Assembly: GCA_019187485.1 (NCBI GenBank)
Contig: JABAQR010000028.1
Location: 1 to 64,000, forward strand
Direction of reading: 5' to 3'
DNA: 64,000 nt
Origin: Lysobacterales bacterium
GTDB lineage: Bacteria > Pseudomonadota > Gammaproteobacteria > Xanthomonadales > SZUA-5
Shown: positions 7,656 through 17,689 of the stretch, in pieces
Layout: the number at the start of each line of letters is the position of its first letter
How positions within the stretch are numbered: the stretch's first letter is position 1
Position numbers and translations under genes: made by a program
The notes under the pieces: model-generated
Databases searched by the model: none
Seen by the model: only the letters and a program-made list of their open reading frames with translations
Told to the model about the DNA's origin: nothing

Positions 7656-9206
7656 ATGCCCATCCGTGTCGCCCTCGCAGCCTTGCTGCTCACAGCACTC
7701 TCCGCCTGCACACCGTTGCAGCTGGAGCATCCGCTGCCGCCGGAAGCCGCGCTCGCCCCGGCCACCACGGGCACGATTGCGCAGACCGTCGCCGCCATCG
7801 GCCTCGCGCCCGGCGAATCCAGCTACCGCCTGATCGAATCCAATACCGACGCGCTGGCCTTGCAGTTGCGCGCGGCGCAACTGGCGACGCGCAGCCTGGA
7901 CTCGATGTACTACATGTGGCTGGACGATGTTTCCGGGCGCCTGCTCGCCTGCGAGCTGATGCGCGCGGCCGACCGCGGCGTGCGCGTGCGCGTGCTGGTG
8001 GACGACATGTACGCGCGCAAGCTGCCGATCGAGCTGGCCGCGCTCGACCGCCACCCGCGCATCGAGCTGCGTGTCTACCACCCGTACCGCACGCGCAATT
8101 CGGCGGTCGGCGCGGTGCTCGAGTTCGTGTTCAGCGGCTTCCGCCTGAACCACCGCATGCACAACAAGGCATGGATCGCCGACGGCCAGATCGCTCTGCT
8201 CGGCGGTCGCAACGTCGGCGATCCGTACTTCGGCCTGCACGAGGGCTTCGATTTCCGCGATCTCGGCGTGCTGCTGGCGGGCGCGGGCGCACGCGAGGTG
8301 AGCGCGATCTTCGATGAGTACTGGAACTCACCGATCGTGCTGCCGCTGGCGGCGGTACCGTCGCGGCAAGCGGTGCCGGAACTGGCCGATGCGCAGCGCA
8401 GACTGGAGGAAGGACGCGCACGCACGCTGGCGATGCCGGAGTTTGCACCGATCCTCGCACCGCGCGCGCTGGACGCCGAAATCCGCAGCGGCGAACGCCG
8501 TTTCCTTGGCCGCGACGTGCATGTGGCCAGCGACCTCCCGGACAAATGGCAGCAGCGTGCCGCCGCCCCGATCGGTGTCGCCGCCGAACTGCGGCGGGTG
8601 ATCGACGGCGCACAGCGCGAAGTGGTGTTGATCTCGCCGTACTTCGTGCCCGGCCGGGAAGGCATCGCCTGGCTGCGCCTACTGGAGGATCGCGGCGTGC
8701 AGGTGCGCGTGCTGACCAACTCCGTCAACGCCACCGACATCCCGGCGGTGCATGGCGGCTATGCCCGCTATCGGCGGCGTCTGCTGCGCGCCGGCATCGA
8801 GATCCACGAGCTGAAACGTTCCTCGCGACTGCGCCGCCTGGAGTCGCCTTTCCACGGTTCCTCGCGCGCGAGCCTGCACACCAAGGCGGTGGTGATCGAC
8901 GGCCGCATCGCCTTCGTCGGCTCCTTCAACCTCGATCCGCGCTCGACCTGGATCAACACCGAGATGGGCGTGTTCATCGACGACCCGCGCTTCGCCGCGC
9001 AGGTGCGTCGCGGCTACGAGCGCAGCCTGGGCGGCGAGCACAGCTACCGACTGGCGCTGGAAGGCGAGCACCGCGAGCGCCTGGTCTGGTACGACCTGCA
9101 GGACGGCCAGCCGCGCCGCCAGACCCGCGAACCGACCTCGAGCTGGAGCCGTCGCCTGGTCGCCCTGCTGGCGCGCGTGGTGCCGACGGTGGAAAGGCAT
9201 TTGTGA
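7656..9206 (+). CDS. phospholipase D-family lipoprotein (ClsC-like)
   Basis: Protein of 516 residues with a lipoprotein signal (MPIRVALAALLLTALSAC, lipobox LSAC), so probably anchored in the envelope. It carries two PLD catalytic motifs: HNKAWIADGQIALLGGRN in the first half (about residues 168-185) and LHTKAVVIDGRIAFVGSFN in the second (about 408-426), both with H-x-K-x4-D. The layout resembles YmdC/ClsC-type cardiolipin synthases, which join phosphatidyl groups, but substrate is not determined by sequence alone. It is divergent from oleC; 7424-7655 is non-coding and should hold both promoters. The stop codon touches the next repeat arm. Confidence 0.88.
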   Translation: MPIRVALAALLLTALSACTPLQLEHPLPPEAALAPATTGTIAQTVAAIGLAPGESSYRLIESNTDALALQLRAAQLATRSLDSMYYMWLDDVSGRLLACELMRAADRGVRVRVLVDDMYARKLPIELAALDRHPRIELRVYHPYRTRNSAVGAVLEFVFSGFRLNHRMHNKAWIADGQIALLGGRNVGDPYFGLHEGFDFRDLGVLLAGAGAREVSAIFDEYWNSPIVLPLAAVPSRQAVPELADAQRRLEEGRARTLAMPEFAPILAPRALDAEIRSGERRFLGRDVHVASDLPDKWQQRAAAPIGVAAELRRVIDGAQREVVLISPYFVPGREGIAWLRLLEDRGVQVRVLTNSVNATDIPAVHGGYARYRRRLLRAGIEIHELKRSSRLRRLESPFHGSSRASLHTKAVVIDGRIAFVGSFNLDPRSTWINTEMGVFIDDPRFAAQVRRGYERSLGGEHSYRLALEGEHRERLVWYDLQDGQPRRQTREPTSSWSRRLVALLARVVPTVERHL

Positions 9207-9208
9207 GT

Positions 9209-9360
9209 GGGCACGAGGGCACGGGGAAAGCCCGCCCCTGGGGGGCGGCGCTCCGGCACCACCGCTTTCGCGGCACGCTGTACGGCGTGCCGTGCAGGAG
9301 CGCGGTCTTCCAGTCGTCGCGACCCCATTCTTTCCCGCACCCTCGTGCCCCATGCCCCGT
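9209..9360. repeat. word-array inverted repeat, word GGGCACGA
   Basis: The left arm (9209-9227) begins four bases after the stop codon of the PLD gene and contains two copies of GGGCACGA/GGGCACGG. The right arm (about 9333-9360) contains ACCCTCGTGCCCC and ATGCCCCG, the reverse complement. The spacer of about 105 bp is unrelated. The same word occurs at 37285-37412. It sits between the PLD gene and the ABC operon, both on the plus strand. Confidence 0.75.
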
Positions 9361-9438
9361 CCTCCCTCCCGCCATTCGCGTCGGGAACTTCGGCGGCCTC
9401 GTCCGCTCCCAGGGCATCCGTTGCAGCTGTACCCCGAC

Positions 9439-10116
9439 ATGATCGAGCTGAGCGCAGTCACCCGCACCTACACCATGGGCGACAACGAAGTGCACGCGCT
9501 GGCGGGCGTGGACCTGCGCATCGACGTCGGCGAATACGTCGCCATCACCGGCCCTTCGGGTTCGGGCAAATCCAGCCTGCTGAACCTGCTCGGTTGCCTC
9601 GATCAGCCCACCTCGGGCAGCTACCGGCTGGATGGCGAGGCGGTATCGCAGCTCGACGACGAGCGCGTCAGCGAGTTGCGCAGCCGCAAGATCGGTTTCG
9701 TGTTCCAGAGCTTCTTCCTGCTGCCGCGGCTGACGGTGCTGGAGAACGTGCTGTTGCCGCTGCGCTACGCGCGTGAGCCCGATCCGCAGGCACCGGCACG
9801 CGCACGCTCTCTGCTGGATCGCGTGGGTCTGTCGGACCGGCTGACGCATCGCCCGAACGAGCTGTCCGGTGGCCAGCAGCAGCGCGCCGCGATCGCGCGC
9901 GCGCTGATCCGTGCGCCGTGCCTGCTGCTCGCCGACGAGCCCACTGGCAACCTCGATTCGAAAAGCAGCGCCGACGTGCTGCGGCTGATCGGCGAGCTGC
10001 ACGCCGAAGGTCAGACCGTGGTGCTGGTCACCCACGACGCCGAGGTCGCCGCGAACGCGCCGCGCCACGTGCGCCTGCGCGATGGCCTGGTCGAAGGAGA
10101 CGATCGTCGTGGCTGA
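9439..10116 (+). CDS. ABC transporter ATPase, MacB/LolD type
   Basis: ATP-binding subunit of 225 residues with Walker A GPSGSGKSS (about residues 37-45), the Q-loop FVFQSFFLLP, the signature LSGGQQQR (about 142-149), Walker B LLLADEPTGNLDS and the H-loop VTHD. The GNLDS ending of Walker B is typical of the MacB/LolD/FtsE group. It supplies energy to the MacB-like permease at 13218-14468. The ATG at 9439 gives MIELSAVTRTY; the open frame runs further upstream through the repeat arm without homology. It overlaps the next gene by eight bases. Confidence 0.93.
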   Translation: MIELSAVTRTYTMGDNEVHALAGVDLRIDVGEYVAITGPSGSGKSSLLNLLGCLDQPTSGSYRLDGEAVSQLDDERVSELRSRKIGFVFQSFFLLPRLTVLENVLLPLRYAREPDPQAPARARSLLDRVGLSDRLTHRPNELSGGQQQRAAIARALIRAPCLLLADEPTGNLDSKSSADVLRLIGELHAEGQTVVLVTHDAEVAANAPRHVRLRDGLVEGDDRRG

Positions 10117-12013
10117 AGCACGCTGGCTGCCCTGCCTGCTGCTGTGCGCGGCGCTCGGTGTCGACGCCGCACCGCTGGTGTCCGGCGAGGTCTATGCGAT
10201 CGGCGCCCAGGTCCTGCGCACGCCGCCCTCGCCGAACTCGCCGGTGGTGCTGCGCCATTACCTGGCGGACGGCACGCGCGTGCGGGCCGGCGATGTGGTG
10301 CTGCGCATCGACGGCGGCGCGGCCGCCAGCAGCATCCGCCAGTTCCGCTCGCAGCGCTTGCAGGCGCAGGCGCGCGCCGACAAGGAGATCGCCGAACTCG
10401 AGGTCAAGGCACTGGACGCCGAGCGCGCGCTGCGCAATGCCGAGCTGGCGCTGACCAGGGCCGAGCTCGACGCCGGCATCCCGAAACGTTTCATCACCGC
10501 GCTCGACCACGACCGCTATCAAGGTGAGTTGCTGCGCGCGCGCGACGACCTCGCGGTCAAGCATGGCGAGTGGCGGGCGGCGCAATCGGCGACGCAGCGC
10601 CGACGCGAGGATGCACGGCTGGAGCTCGACCAGTTGCAGACCCAGATCGACTACTGGCAGACCCAGCTCGACGCCGCCGAGTTGCGCGCGACCCGCGCCG
10701 GCGTGGTCGTGCACGGCTTCGATCCCTGGCGCGGCAACCGCTTCGACGAAGGCTCGCAGTCCCTCCCCGGCAACCGCGTCGGCGAGATCGTCGACGCCGA
10801 GGATGCGCCGCAACTGGGCGTGCGCGCGTGGGTGCTGGAGGTAGACCGCGCCGCGCTGCAACCGGGTCAGGCGGTGGACGTCCGCTTCGATATGCTCGGC
10901 GGACGCAGCCTGCCGGGACGCATCGAGACCATCGCCGGCGCGCCGACCAGCAAGGCCGAGTGGGGCGATGGCCGCTACTTCGAGGCCGAACTGGCGGTCG
11001 AGCTGGACGCGCAGGCCCGGCGTCTGCTGCGCCCCGGCGCCAGTGCGCGGATCGCACCGGCGCGCGGCGGAGTCGGTGCCACCGGTTCGCGCGCGCCGAC
11101 GTCAGCTGCGACGGCGCGCCGTTTCGAGGGCGAGATCATCGCCCGCGACGCCAGCGCGATCGCGCCGCCCGAGGTCGGCGATGTGTGGCTGCTGGCGCTC
11201 ACGCAGTTGCTGCCGGACGGCACCCCGGTGAGCGCGGGCCAGGTGGTCGCCACCTTCGACGGCAATGAACTGACCCGCCAGTCGAACGAGAAGCGCAGCA
11301 GCCTCAACGAGAAGCAGACCCTGCTCGGCAGGCTCGCGCTCGAGCACGCCGAGCGTGCGCGCGCCGAGGCGATCGCCACCGCCGAGGCGCGCGCGAAGCT
11401 CGTCAAGGCACAGCGCAAGGCCTCGCAACCGGCCGAGCTGTACGCCGCCAACGACTACCGCAAACTGGTCGCCGAACGCCGCCTCGCCGAGCTCGAGATG
11501 GCACTGGTCGAGCGCCGCGAAGTCCTCGCCGCGCGCCAGCGGAAGGCCGAGCGCGCGCAGATCCAGGCTGAAGCCGACGACCTCGCCGCGCAGGTCGCGG
11601 AGATCGAGGAGGGCCTGGGCAAGTTGCAGGTGAAGGCGCCGCGGTCGGGCGTGATGCTGCACCTGTCCAACCACCAGGGCGAGAAGTTCGATGTCGGCGA
11701 CCAGATCTTCCGCGGCCAGGCGGTCGCGCAGATCCCGGACATGGAGCGGCTCGCGGTGCGCATGCAGTTGCCGGAGCGCCAGGCCGACGAGGTCCGCATC
11801 GACCAGCCCGCGCGCATCGAGGTCGACGGCGGCGCCGTGCCGACGATGACCGGCAAGGTGGTCGCCATCGGCCGCGTGGTGCGCTCGCGCTCACGGGTCG
11901 TGCCGGTGCCGGTGATCGACGTCGAAATCGAGCTCGACGCGCTGCCGGCCGCTGCGCGACTGAAACCGGGGCTGCCGGTACGCGTGGAGTTGCTGCGTGG
12001 GGAGGATGCATGA
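10109..12013 (+). CDS. exported adaptor protein with two HlyD-type modules
   Basis: Periplasmic adaptor of about 634 residues that appears to contain two complete HlyD/MacA-like units in tandem. The first runs from about residue 20 to 300 and has lipoyl-half HYLADGTRVRAGDVVLRID, a long coiled coil, and a returning half RATRAGVVVHGF. The second starts near 335 (FEGEIIARDASAI) with LLPDGTPVSAGQVVATFDG, another coiled coil, and VKAPRSGVMLHLSNHQGEKF. Single-unit adaptors are usually 350-450 residues, so this is about double. The GTG at 10109 is chosen because AAGGAGA lies just upstream, a signal peptide follows, and it overlaps the ATPase stop. The next gene starts within its last codon (ATGA). 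Confidence 0.82.
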   Translation: MAEARWLPCLLLCAALGVDAAPLVSGEVYAIGAQVLRTPPSPNSPVVLRHYLADGTRVRAGDVVLRIDGGAAASSIRQFRSQRLQAQARADKEIAELEVKALDAERALRNAELALTRAELDAGIPKRFITALDHDRYQGELLRARDDLAVKHGEWRAAQSATQRRREDARLELDQLQTQIDYWQTQLDAAELRATRAGVVVHGFDPWRGNRFDEGSQSLPGNRVGEIVDAEDAPQLGVRAWVLEVDRAALQPGQAVDVRFDMLGGRSLPGRIETIAGAPTSKAEWGDGRYFEAELAVELDAQARRLLRPGASARIAPARGGVGATGSRAPTSAATARRFEGEIIARDASAIAPPEVGDVWLLALTQLLPDGTPVSAGQVVATFDGNELTRQSNEKRSSLNEKQTLLGRLALEHAERARAEAIATAEARAKLVKAQRKASQPAELYAANDYRKLVAERRLAELEMALVERREVLAARQRKAERAQIQAEADDLAAQVAEIEEGLGKLQVKAPRSGVMLHLSNHQGEKFDVGDQIFRGQAVAQIPDMERLAVRMQLPERQADEVRIDQPARIEVDGGAVPTMTGKVVAIGRVVRSRSRVVPVPVIDVEIELDALPAAARLKPGLPVRVELLRGEDA

Positions 12014-13221
12014 AGCGCTTGTCGCTGATCGGTTGCTGCTTGTCGGCAGCACTCGCCGCCTGCTCCGGCGACGCCCCCGAGACCGCGCCGCCGGTGGAAG
12101 TCGTCGCGCCGCGGCCGCTGGAGCTGCGCATCGACACCCAGGGCGAGCTGCGTTCGGCCAAGGCCACGCCGCTGACCGTGCCGGGCAGCAACTGGGCGAC
12201 CCGGCAACTGGTGTGGATGAAGCCCGAGGGCTCGGCGGTGCAGGCGGGCGAGGTGGTCGCACGCTTCTCCGCGGACCGCAGCCTGATCGACCTCGCCGAG
12301 GCGCGCGTGCAACTGTTGCGCAACGCGCTCGCGCGTGCCGCCAAGCAGTCCGAGCTGGTCGGCAGCGAGGCGCGCATCGACGCCGAGATCGCACAGGTCG
12401 ATACCGAGCTCGCGATCGCCGAGCGCTACGCTTCGGCGGAACTGCTGATGATCGCCCGCAACGAGTTGCTGGACGCGATCCAGGACCGCGACTTCCTCGG
12501 CGACAAGCAGGACTTTCTCGGCTGGAAGCGCGCACAGACCGGGCAGCGCGGCTCCGCCGAGCTCGCGGTGCTGGACAGCCAGAAGCAGACCCATGCGCTG
12601 AACGCCAGGATCCGCGAGGAGGATCTGAAAGCGCTGGAACTGGTCGCGCCGCACGCCGGCTTCCTGATGCTGACGCCCGACTGGTCGGGCGAGAAGCCGC
12701 GCGTGGGCGCCAGCATGTGGGCTTCGCAGGAGCTCGGCAGCCTGCCCGACCCGGCCTCGCTGGAGGTGCAGTTCTCGCTGCCCCAGCTCGACGCGGCTGG
12801 AATCAAGGTGGGCGCACGCGTGGAGCTGACCCCGCTCGGACGCAGCGCGCCGACGGTGACGACCACGCTGAGCTGGGTCGCCACCGCGGCGCAGCCGGTC
12901 AGCCGCAACAACCCGATCAAGCATGTGCGCATGAAGGCAGCCGTGGATGCGGCATTGGTCGAACGTCTGGGTCTGGTGCCTGGCCAGTCGCTGGCGCTGC
13001 GGATCTACCCGTTGCGCCTGCCCGAAGGCCTGTCGGTGCCGAATGTCGCGATCATCTCCGGCGATGGCGCCAGCCACGTCGAACTGTGGACCGCCGGTCG
13101 TCGCGAGCGACGTGCGGTGCGCCTGGGTGAACGTGGACTCGCGCGCACCCAGGTGCTCGATGGTCTCACCCCGGGCGACGCCGTGGTGCTGACACCGCAG
13201 CGTGCGGAGAGCTCGACTTGA
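12010..13221 (+). CDS. HlyD-family lipoprotein adaptor
   Basis: Lipoprotein adaptor of 403 residues with signal MKRLSLIGCCLSAALAAC (lipobox LAAC). A biotinyl-lipoyl half (MKPEGSAVQAGEVVARFSAD, about residues 72-91) is followed by a coiled coil (about 95-200) and the second half (LVAPHAGFLML), then a beta-barrel. It should bridge the inner-membrane permease and an outer-membrane channel. It is the second adaptor protein of the operon and the third adaptor module. Start ATG overlaps the previous stop as ATGA and has GGAGG at 12001-12005. Its stop overlaps the next start as TTGA. No TolC-type channel gene is adjacent; the nearest is at 29371. Confidence 0.85.
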   Translation: MKRLSLIGCCLSAALAACSGDAPETAPPVEVVAPRPLELRIDTQGELRSAKATPLTVPGSNWATRQLVWMKPEGSAVQAGEVVARFSADRSLIDLAEARVQLLRNALARAAKQSELVGSEARIDAEIAQVDTELAIAERYASAELLMIARNELLDAIQDRDFLGDKQDFLGWKRAQTGQRGSAELAVLDSQKQTHALNARIREEDLKALELVAPHAGFLMLTPDWSGEKPRVGASMWASQELGSLPDPASLEVQFSLPQLDAAGIKVGARVELTPLGRSAPTVTTTLSWVATAAQPVSRNNPIKHVRMKAAVDAALVERLGLVPGQSLALRIYPLRLPEGLSVPNVAIISGDGASHVELWTAGRRERRAVRLGERGLARTQVLDGLTPGDAVVLTPQRAESST

Positions 13222-14468
13222 GCTCGCCGGATCCCAGCCTCGGCCACATCTGGAAGGAGGCGCTGGCCGAACTCTGGCGGCGCAAGCTGCGCACCGGGCT
13301 GACCCTGCTCGGGCTGATCTTCGGCGTCGGCGCGATCGTCGCGATGCAGGGTGTGGGCGAGGGTTCGCGGCTGGAGGCGCTGGCGCTGGTGGAGGAACTC
13401 GGGCTGCGCAACCTGATCGTGCGCGCCAAGCCGCAGGACAGCGAGTCGCTGCGCGAGATCCGGCTGCGCAGCCTCGGCCTGACGCGCGCCGACGCGCGCG
13501 CCGCACTCGAAGTGGTGCCGGGCGCCGAGCAGGTCGCCGCCGAGAAGGAGATCCGCACACACCAGGTCTACGGCGACGCCGGCGGCGGCGACGTGCAGGC
13601 GAGCGCGGTCGACGCCGCATTCTTCGAGTTGTCGAGCCTGAAGCTGGCGCGCGGCCGCGCGCTGAGCGCGGACGACGAGATCGCGCTGGCCGCGGTTGCG
13701 GTGCTCGGCCACCAGGCGGCGCGCACGCTGTTCGGCGACGCCGACCCGGTCGGCCAACCGGTCAAGGTCAACCACGCGTGGTTCGAGGTGGTCGGCGTGC
13801 TCGCCGACCGCGACCTCGCCAAGGACCAGTTCGAGGGCGTGCAGCTCGGCCTCGAGGCCAACCGCGTGTTCGTGCCGCTGGCGAGTGCGCGCGCACGCCT
13901 GCGCTTCCAGCCGATGGAGGACGAGATCGACCGCTTCTGGCTGCGCCTGGACGACCCCGAGGGCATCGTCGCCGCCTCGCAGGTGCTCGCCGCAGTGCTC
14001 GACCAGCGCCACGGTGGGGTCGAGGACTACAGCCTGATCGTGCCGGCGCAACTGTACCGCCAACACCAGCAGACCCAGCGCATCTTCCGCTTCGTGATGG
14101 CGGCGATCGCCGCGGTCAGCCTGCTGGTCGGCGGCATCGGGATCATGAACATCATGCTCGCGAACGTGCTCGAGCGCCGTCGCGAGATCGGCCTGATGCG
14201 CGCGATCGGCGCGCGCCGTTCCGACATCGTGCAGCAGTTCCTGCGCGAGACCCTGCTGATCTGCGTGATCGGCGCCGGCCTCGGCCTCGCCTTCGGCGCG
14301 CTGCTGGCCTACCTGATCGCCTTCTTCGCCGGCTGGCCGGTGGCCTGGGCGCCGCTGCCGGTGCTGCTGTCGGCCACGATCTGCGCCGCGGTTGGCCTGG
14401 CCTTCGGCGTCTACCCGGCGCGTCAGGCGGCGCAGCTTGATCCGATCACGGCACTGCGCAGCGACTGA
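13218..14468 (+). CDS. MacB-like ABC transporter permease
   Basis: Permease of 416 residues with the MacB/FtsX topology. One membrane helix lies near the N-terminus (about residues 25-45), then a large periplasmic MacB core domain (about 50-280), then three helices. The FtsX motif VSLLVGGIGIMNIMLANVLE (about 297-316) and RRREIGLMRAIGARRSDI are diagnostic. With the ATPase and adaptors it should form a mechanotransmission pump that exports a periplasmic substrate such as a peptide, antibiotic or lipoprotein. The start is the TTG at 13218, overlapping the previous stop (TTGA), with GGAGAG 7 bases upstream. It is the last gene of the four-gene operon. Confidence 0.9.
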   Translation: MSSPDPSLGHIWKEALAELWRRKLRTGLTLLGLIFGVGAIVAMQGVGEGSRLEALALVEELGLRNLIVRAKPQDSESLREIRLRSLGLTRADARAALEVVPGAEQVAAEKEIRTHQVYGDAGGGDVQASAVDAAFFELSSLKLARGRALSADDEIALAAVAVLGHQAARTLFGDADPVGQPVKVNHAWFEVVGVLADRDLAKDQFEGVQLGLEANRVFVPLASARARLRFQPMEDEIDRFWLRLDDPEGIVAASQVLAAVLDQRHGGVEDYSLIVPAQLYRQHQQTQRIFRFVMAAIAAVSLLVGGIGIMNIMLANVLERRREIGLMRAIGARRSDIVQQFLRETLLICVIGAGLGLAFGALLAYLIAFFAGWPVAWAPLPVLLSATICAAVGLAFGVYPARQAAQLDPITALRSD

Positions 14469-14527
14469 GCCTTCGCAAGACGTTTCGCCCCGCGAGGATC
14501 GTCGGGTTGGTCGCCTGCGGCGGTCCT

Positions 14528-15655
<1,128 letters not shown>

Positions 15656-15691
15656 TTATGGTAGATCGGTTGATCGCCCACGGAGACACCG

Positions 15692-16597
<906 letters not shown>

Positions 16598-16608
16598 ACA
16601 TCGCACCG

Positions 16609-16635
16609 GGGCGCCCGACCCGCGAGGGAGGAAAC
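16609..16635 (+). repeat. dispersed 27-bp repeat, copy 1
   Basis: A 27-bp sequence (GGGCGCCCGACCCGCGAGGG and then AGGAAAC) just after the OmpA gene. It recurs in reverse orientation at 35930-35956 with one mismatch (GGGCT for GGGCG). Both copies are intergenic and next to hairpin-forming sequence. Confidence 0.8.
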
Positions 16636-16666
16636 GTGGTCGCTCCGCCCAGGGGTGGGAAGCGCT

Positions 16667-16773
16667 GGACGCAAAGGGGAAAGGAAAGGACGCAAAGAAG
16701 AGCGGAAGCAGAATCTCCCGCCCACTCCTGCCTTTCTTCGCGTCCTTTGCGCCCCTTTGCGTACTTTGCGTCC
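16667..16773. repeat. word-array inverted repeat, word GGACGCAAA
   Basis: The left arm (16667-16700) contains two GGACGCAAAG words separated by GGGAAAGGAAA. The right arm (16731-16773) contains GCGTCCTTTGCG, CCCCTTTGCG and ACTTTGCGTCC, the reverse complement of the same word. Spacer about 30 bp. The word recurs at 20413-20459 and 31939-32065. The element fills much of the 16598-16891 gap between two convergent genes. Confidence 0.8.
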
Positions 16774-16868
16774 ACAAACAGGCGCTGCGATCAGCGCGGG
16801 AACTCGGGGCCGGGGCCAGTTCTTGGTTTCTTCGTGGACCCACGACGCGCGCGTCCAGGCCGGCTTCT

Positions 16869-16901
16869 ACTCACCACTCACTACTCACTACTCACCGCTC
16901 C
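16869..16901 (-). repeat. word array, GTGAGTA heptamer (single arm)
   Basis: On the minus strand this reads as tandem GTGAGTA/GTGAGTG heptamers that begin exactly at the stop codon of the YafK-type gene (stop TGA at 16892-16894). No clear complementary arm was found to the left. The same word forms the long array at 41827-41916. Confidence 0.7.
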
Positions 16902-17608
16902 TCGACACGATACTCGCCGGCGATCACGCGCACGCGTGGCGGGCGCCGGTCGCGCTCGAAGGCCTGGTAGCCGGCCGCCAGTTGCCGCCAGAAGGGCAGC
17001 CATTCGCTGTCGGCGTGCGCCTGCTCCCAGCCGGGGTCCATGCGGAAGGGAAAGGCGTGCACCGGCACCGCGCGCTGGCCGTGCGCGAGCGCGGCCGCGA
17101 CCAGCGAGTAGATCTCCTCGATCGCGGCGTCGCCCATCGCGTAGCAGCCGATCGACACGCAGTTGCCATGCACCATCAGGTAGTCGCCGCTGCGCCCGTG
17201 GTGGCGGTCGTAGGCATTCGGATAGCCAAGGTTGAAGGACAGGTGGTAGCGGCTGGCCGGATTCAACTGCTGTGGCCCGACCTGGTAGTAGCCCTCCGGC
17301 GCCTGAGCGTCGCCCTGGCGGGTCTTCGGTCCGAGTTCGCCGGACCAGTGGCAGATCGGCCAGGTGCGCAGCAGCCGATGGCCGGCGCTGGTATCGACCC
17401 AGACCTCGAGTTCGTCGCTGGCCTTGAAGATGCGCAGGTACAGCGGCGCGCCCCAGTCGGCGCCGAGCGCGCGCAGCTCCTCGGTCAACGCCGCCTGCAC
17501 GCGCGCCTGCGCCTGCGCCGAGCGCGCATTGGCCGGGATCTCGGCGCTCATCGCCGGCGCGGAGAGCGCGAGCAGCAGCAGGGCCAGGGGCAGCATCGGT
17601 GCGCGCAA
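16892..17608 (-). CDS. L,D-transpeptidase-fold protein, YafK/DpaA-like
   Basis: Exported YkuD-fold protein of 238 residues with a signal peptide (MRAPMLPLALLLLALSAPAMSA). The catalytic motif MVHGNCVSIGCYAM (about residues 144-157) has the H-G-x3-S-x-G-C signature. The surrounding LGYPNAYDRHHGRSGDYLMVHG is typical of the YafK subgroup. In E. coli YafK (DpaA) releases Braun lipoprotein from peptidoglycan rather than cross-linking it; the same role is inferred only. The stop codon lies inside the GTGAGTA word array. Transcribed in the same direction as the protease gene upstream of it. Confidence 0.9.
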   Translation of the reverse strand: MRAPMLPLALLLLALSAPAMSAEIPANARSAQAQARVQAALTEELRALGADWGAPLYLRIFKASDELEVWVDTSAGHRLLRTWPICHWSGELGPKTRQGDAQAPEGYYQVGPQQLNPASRYHLSFNLGYPNAYDRHHGRSGDYLMVHGNCVSIGCYAMGDAAIEEIYSLVAAALAHGQRAVPVHAFPFRMDPGWEQAHADSEWLPFWRQLAAGYQAFERDRRPPRVRVIAGEYRVEER

Positions 17609-17643
17609 GGGCGTGTTGGGAGAACCATCCTTCCGGGATGCTA

Positions 17644-17674
17644 GAAGAGGAAAAAGGAAAACGGAAAAAGGAAG
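17644..17674 (+). repeat. word array, GGAAAAA heptamer (single arm)
   Basis: Tandem heptamers GGAAAAA, GGAAAAC, GGAAAAA between the YafK-type gene and the subtilisin gene. No complementary arm was seen nearby. It resembles the GTGAAAA word at 41287. Confidence 0.65.
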
Positions 17675-17689
17675 TGCGACCTGCCCTGA

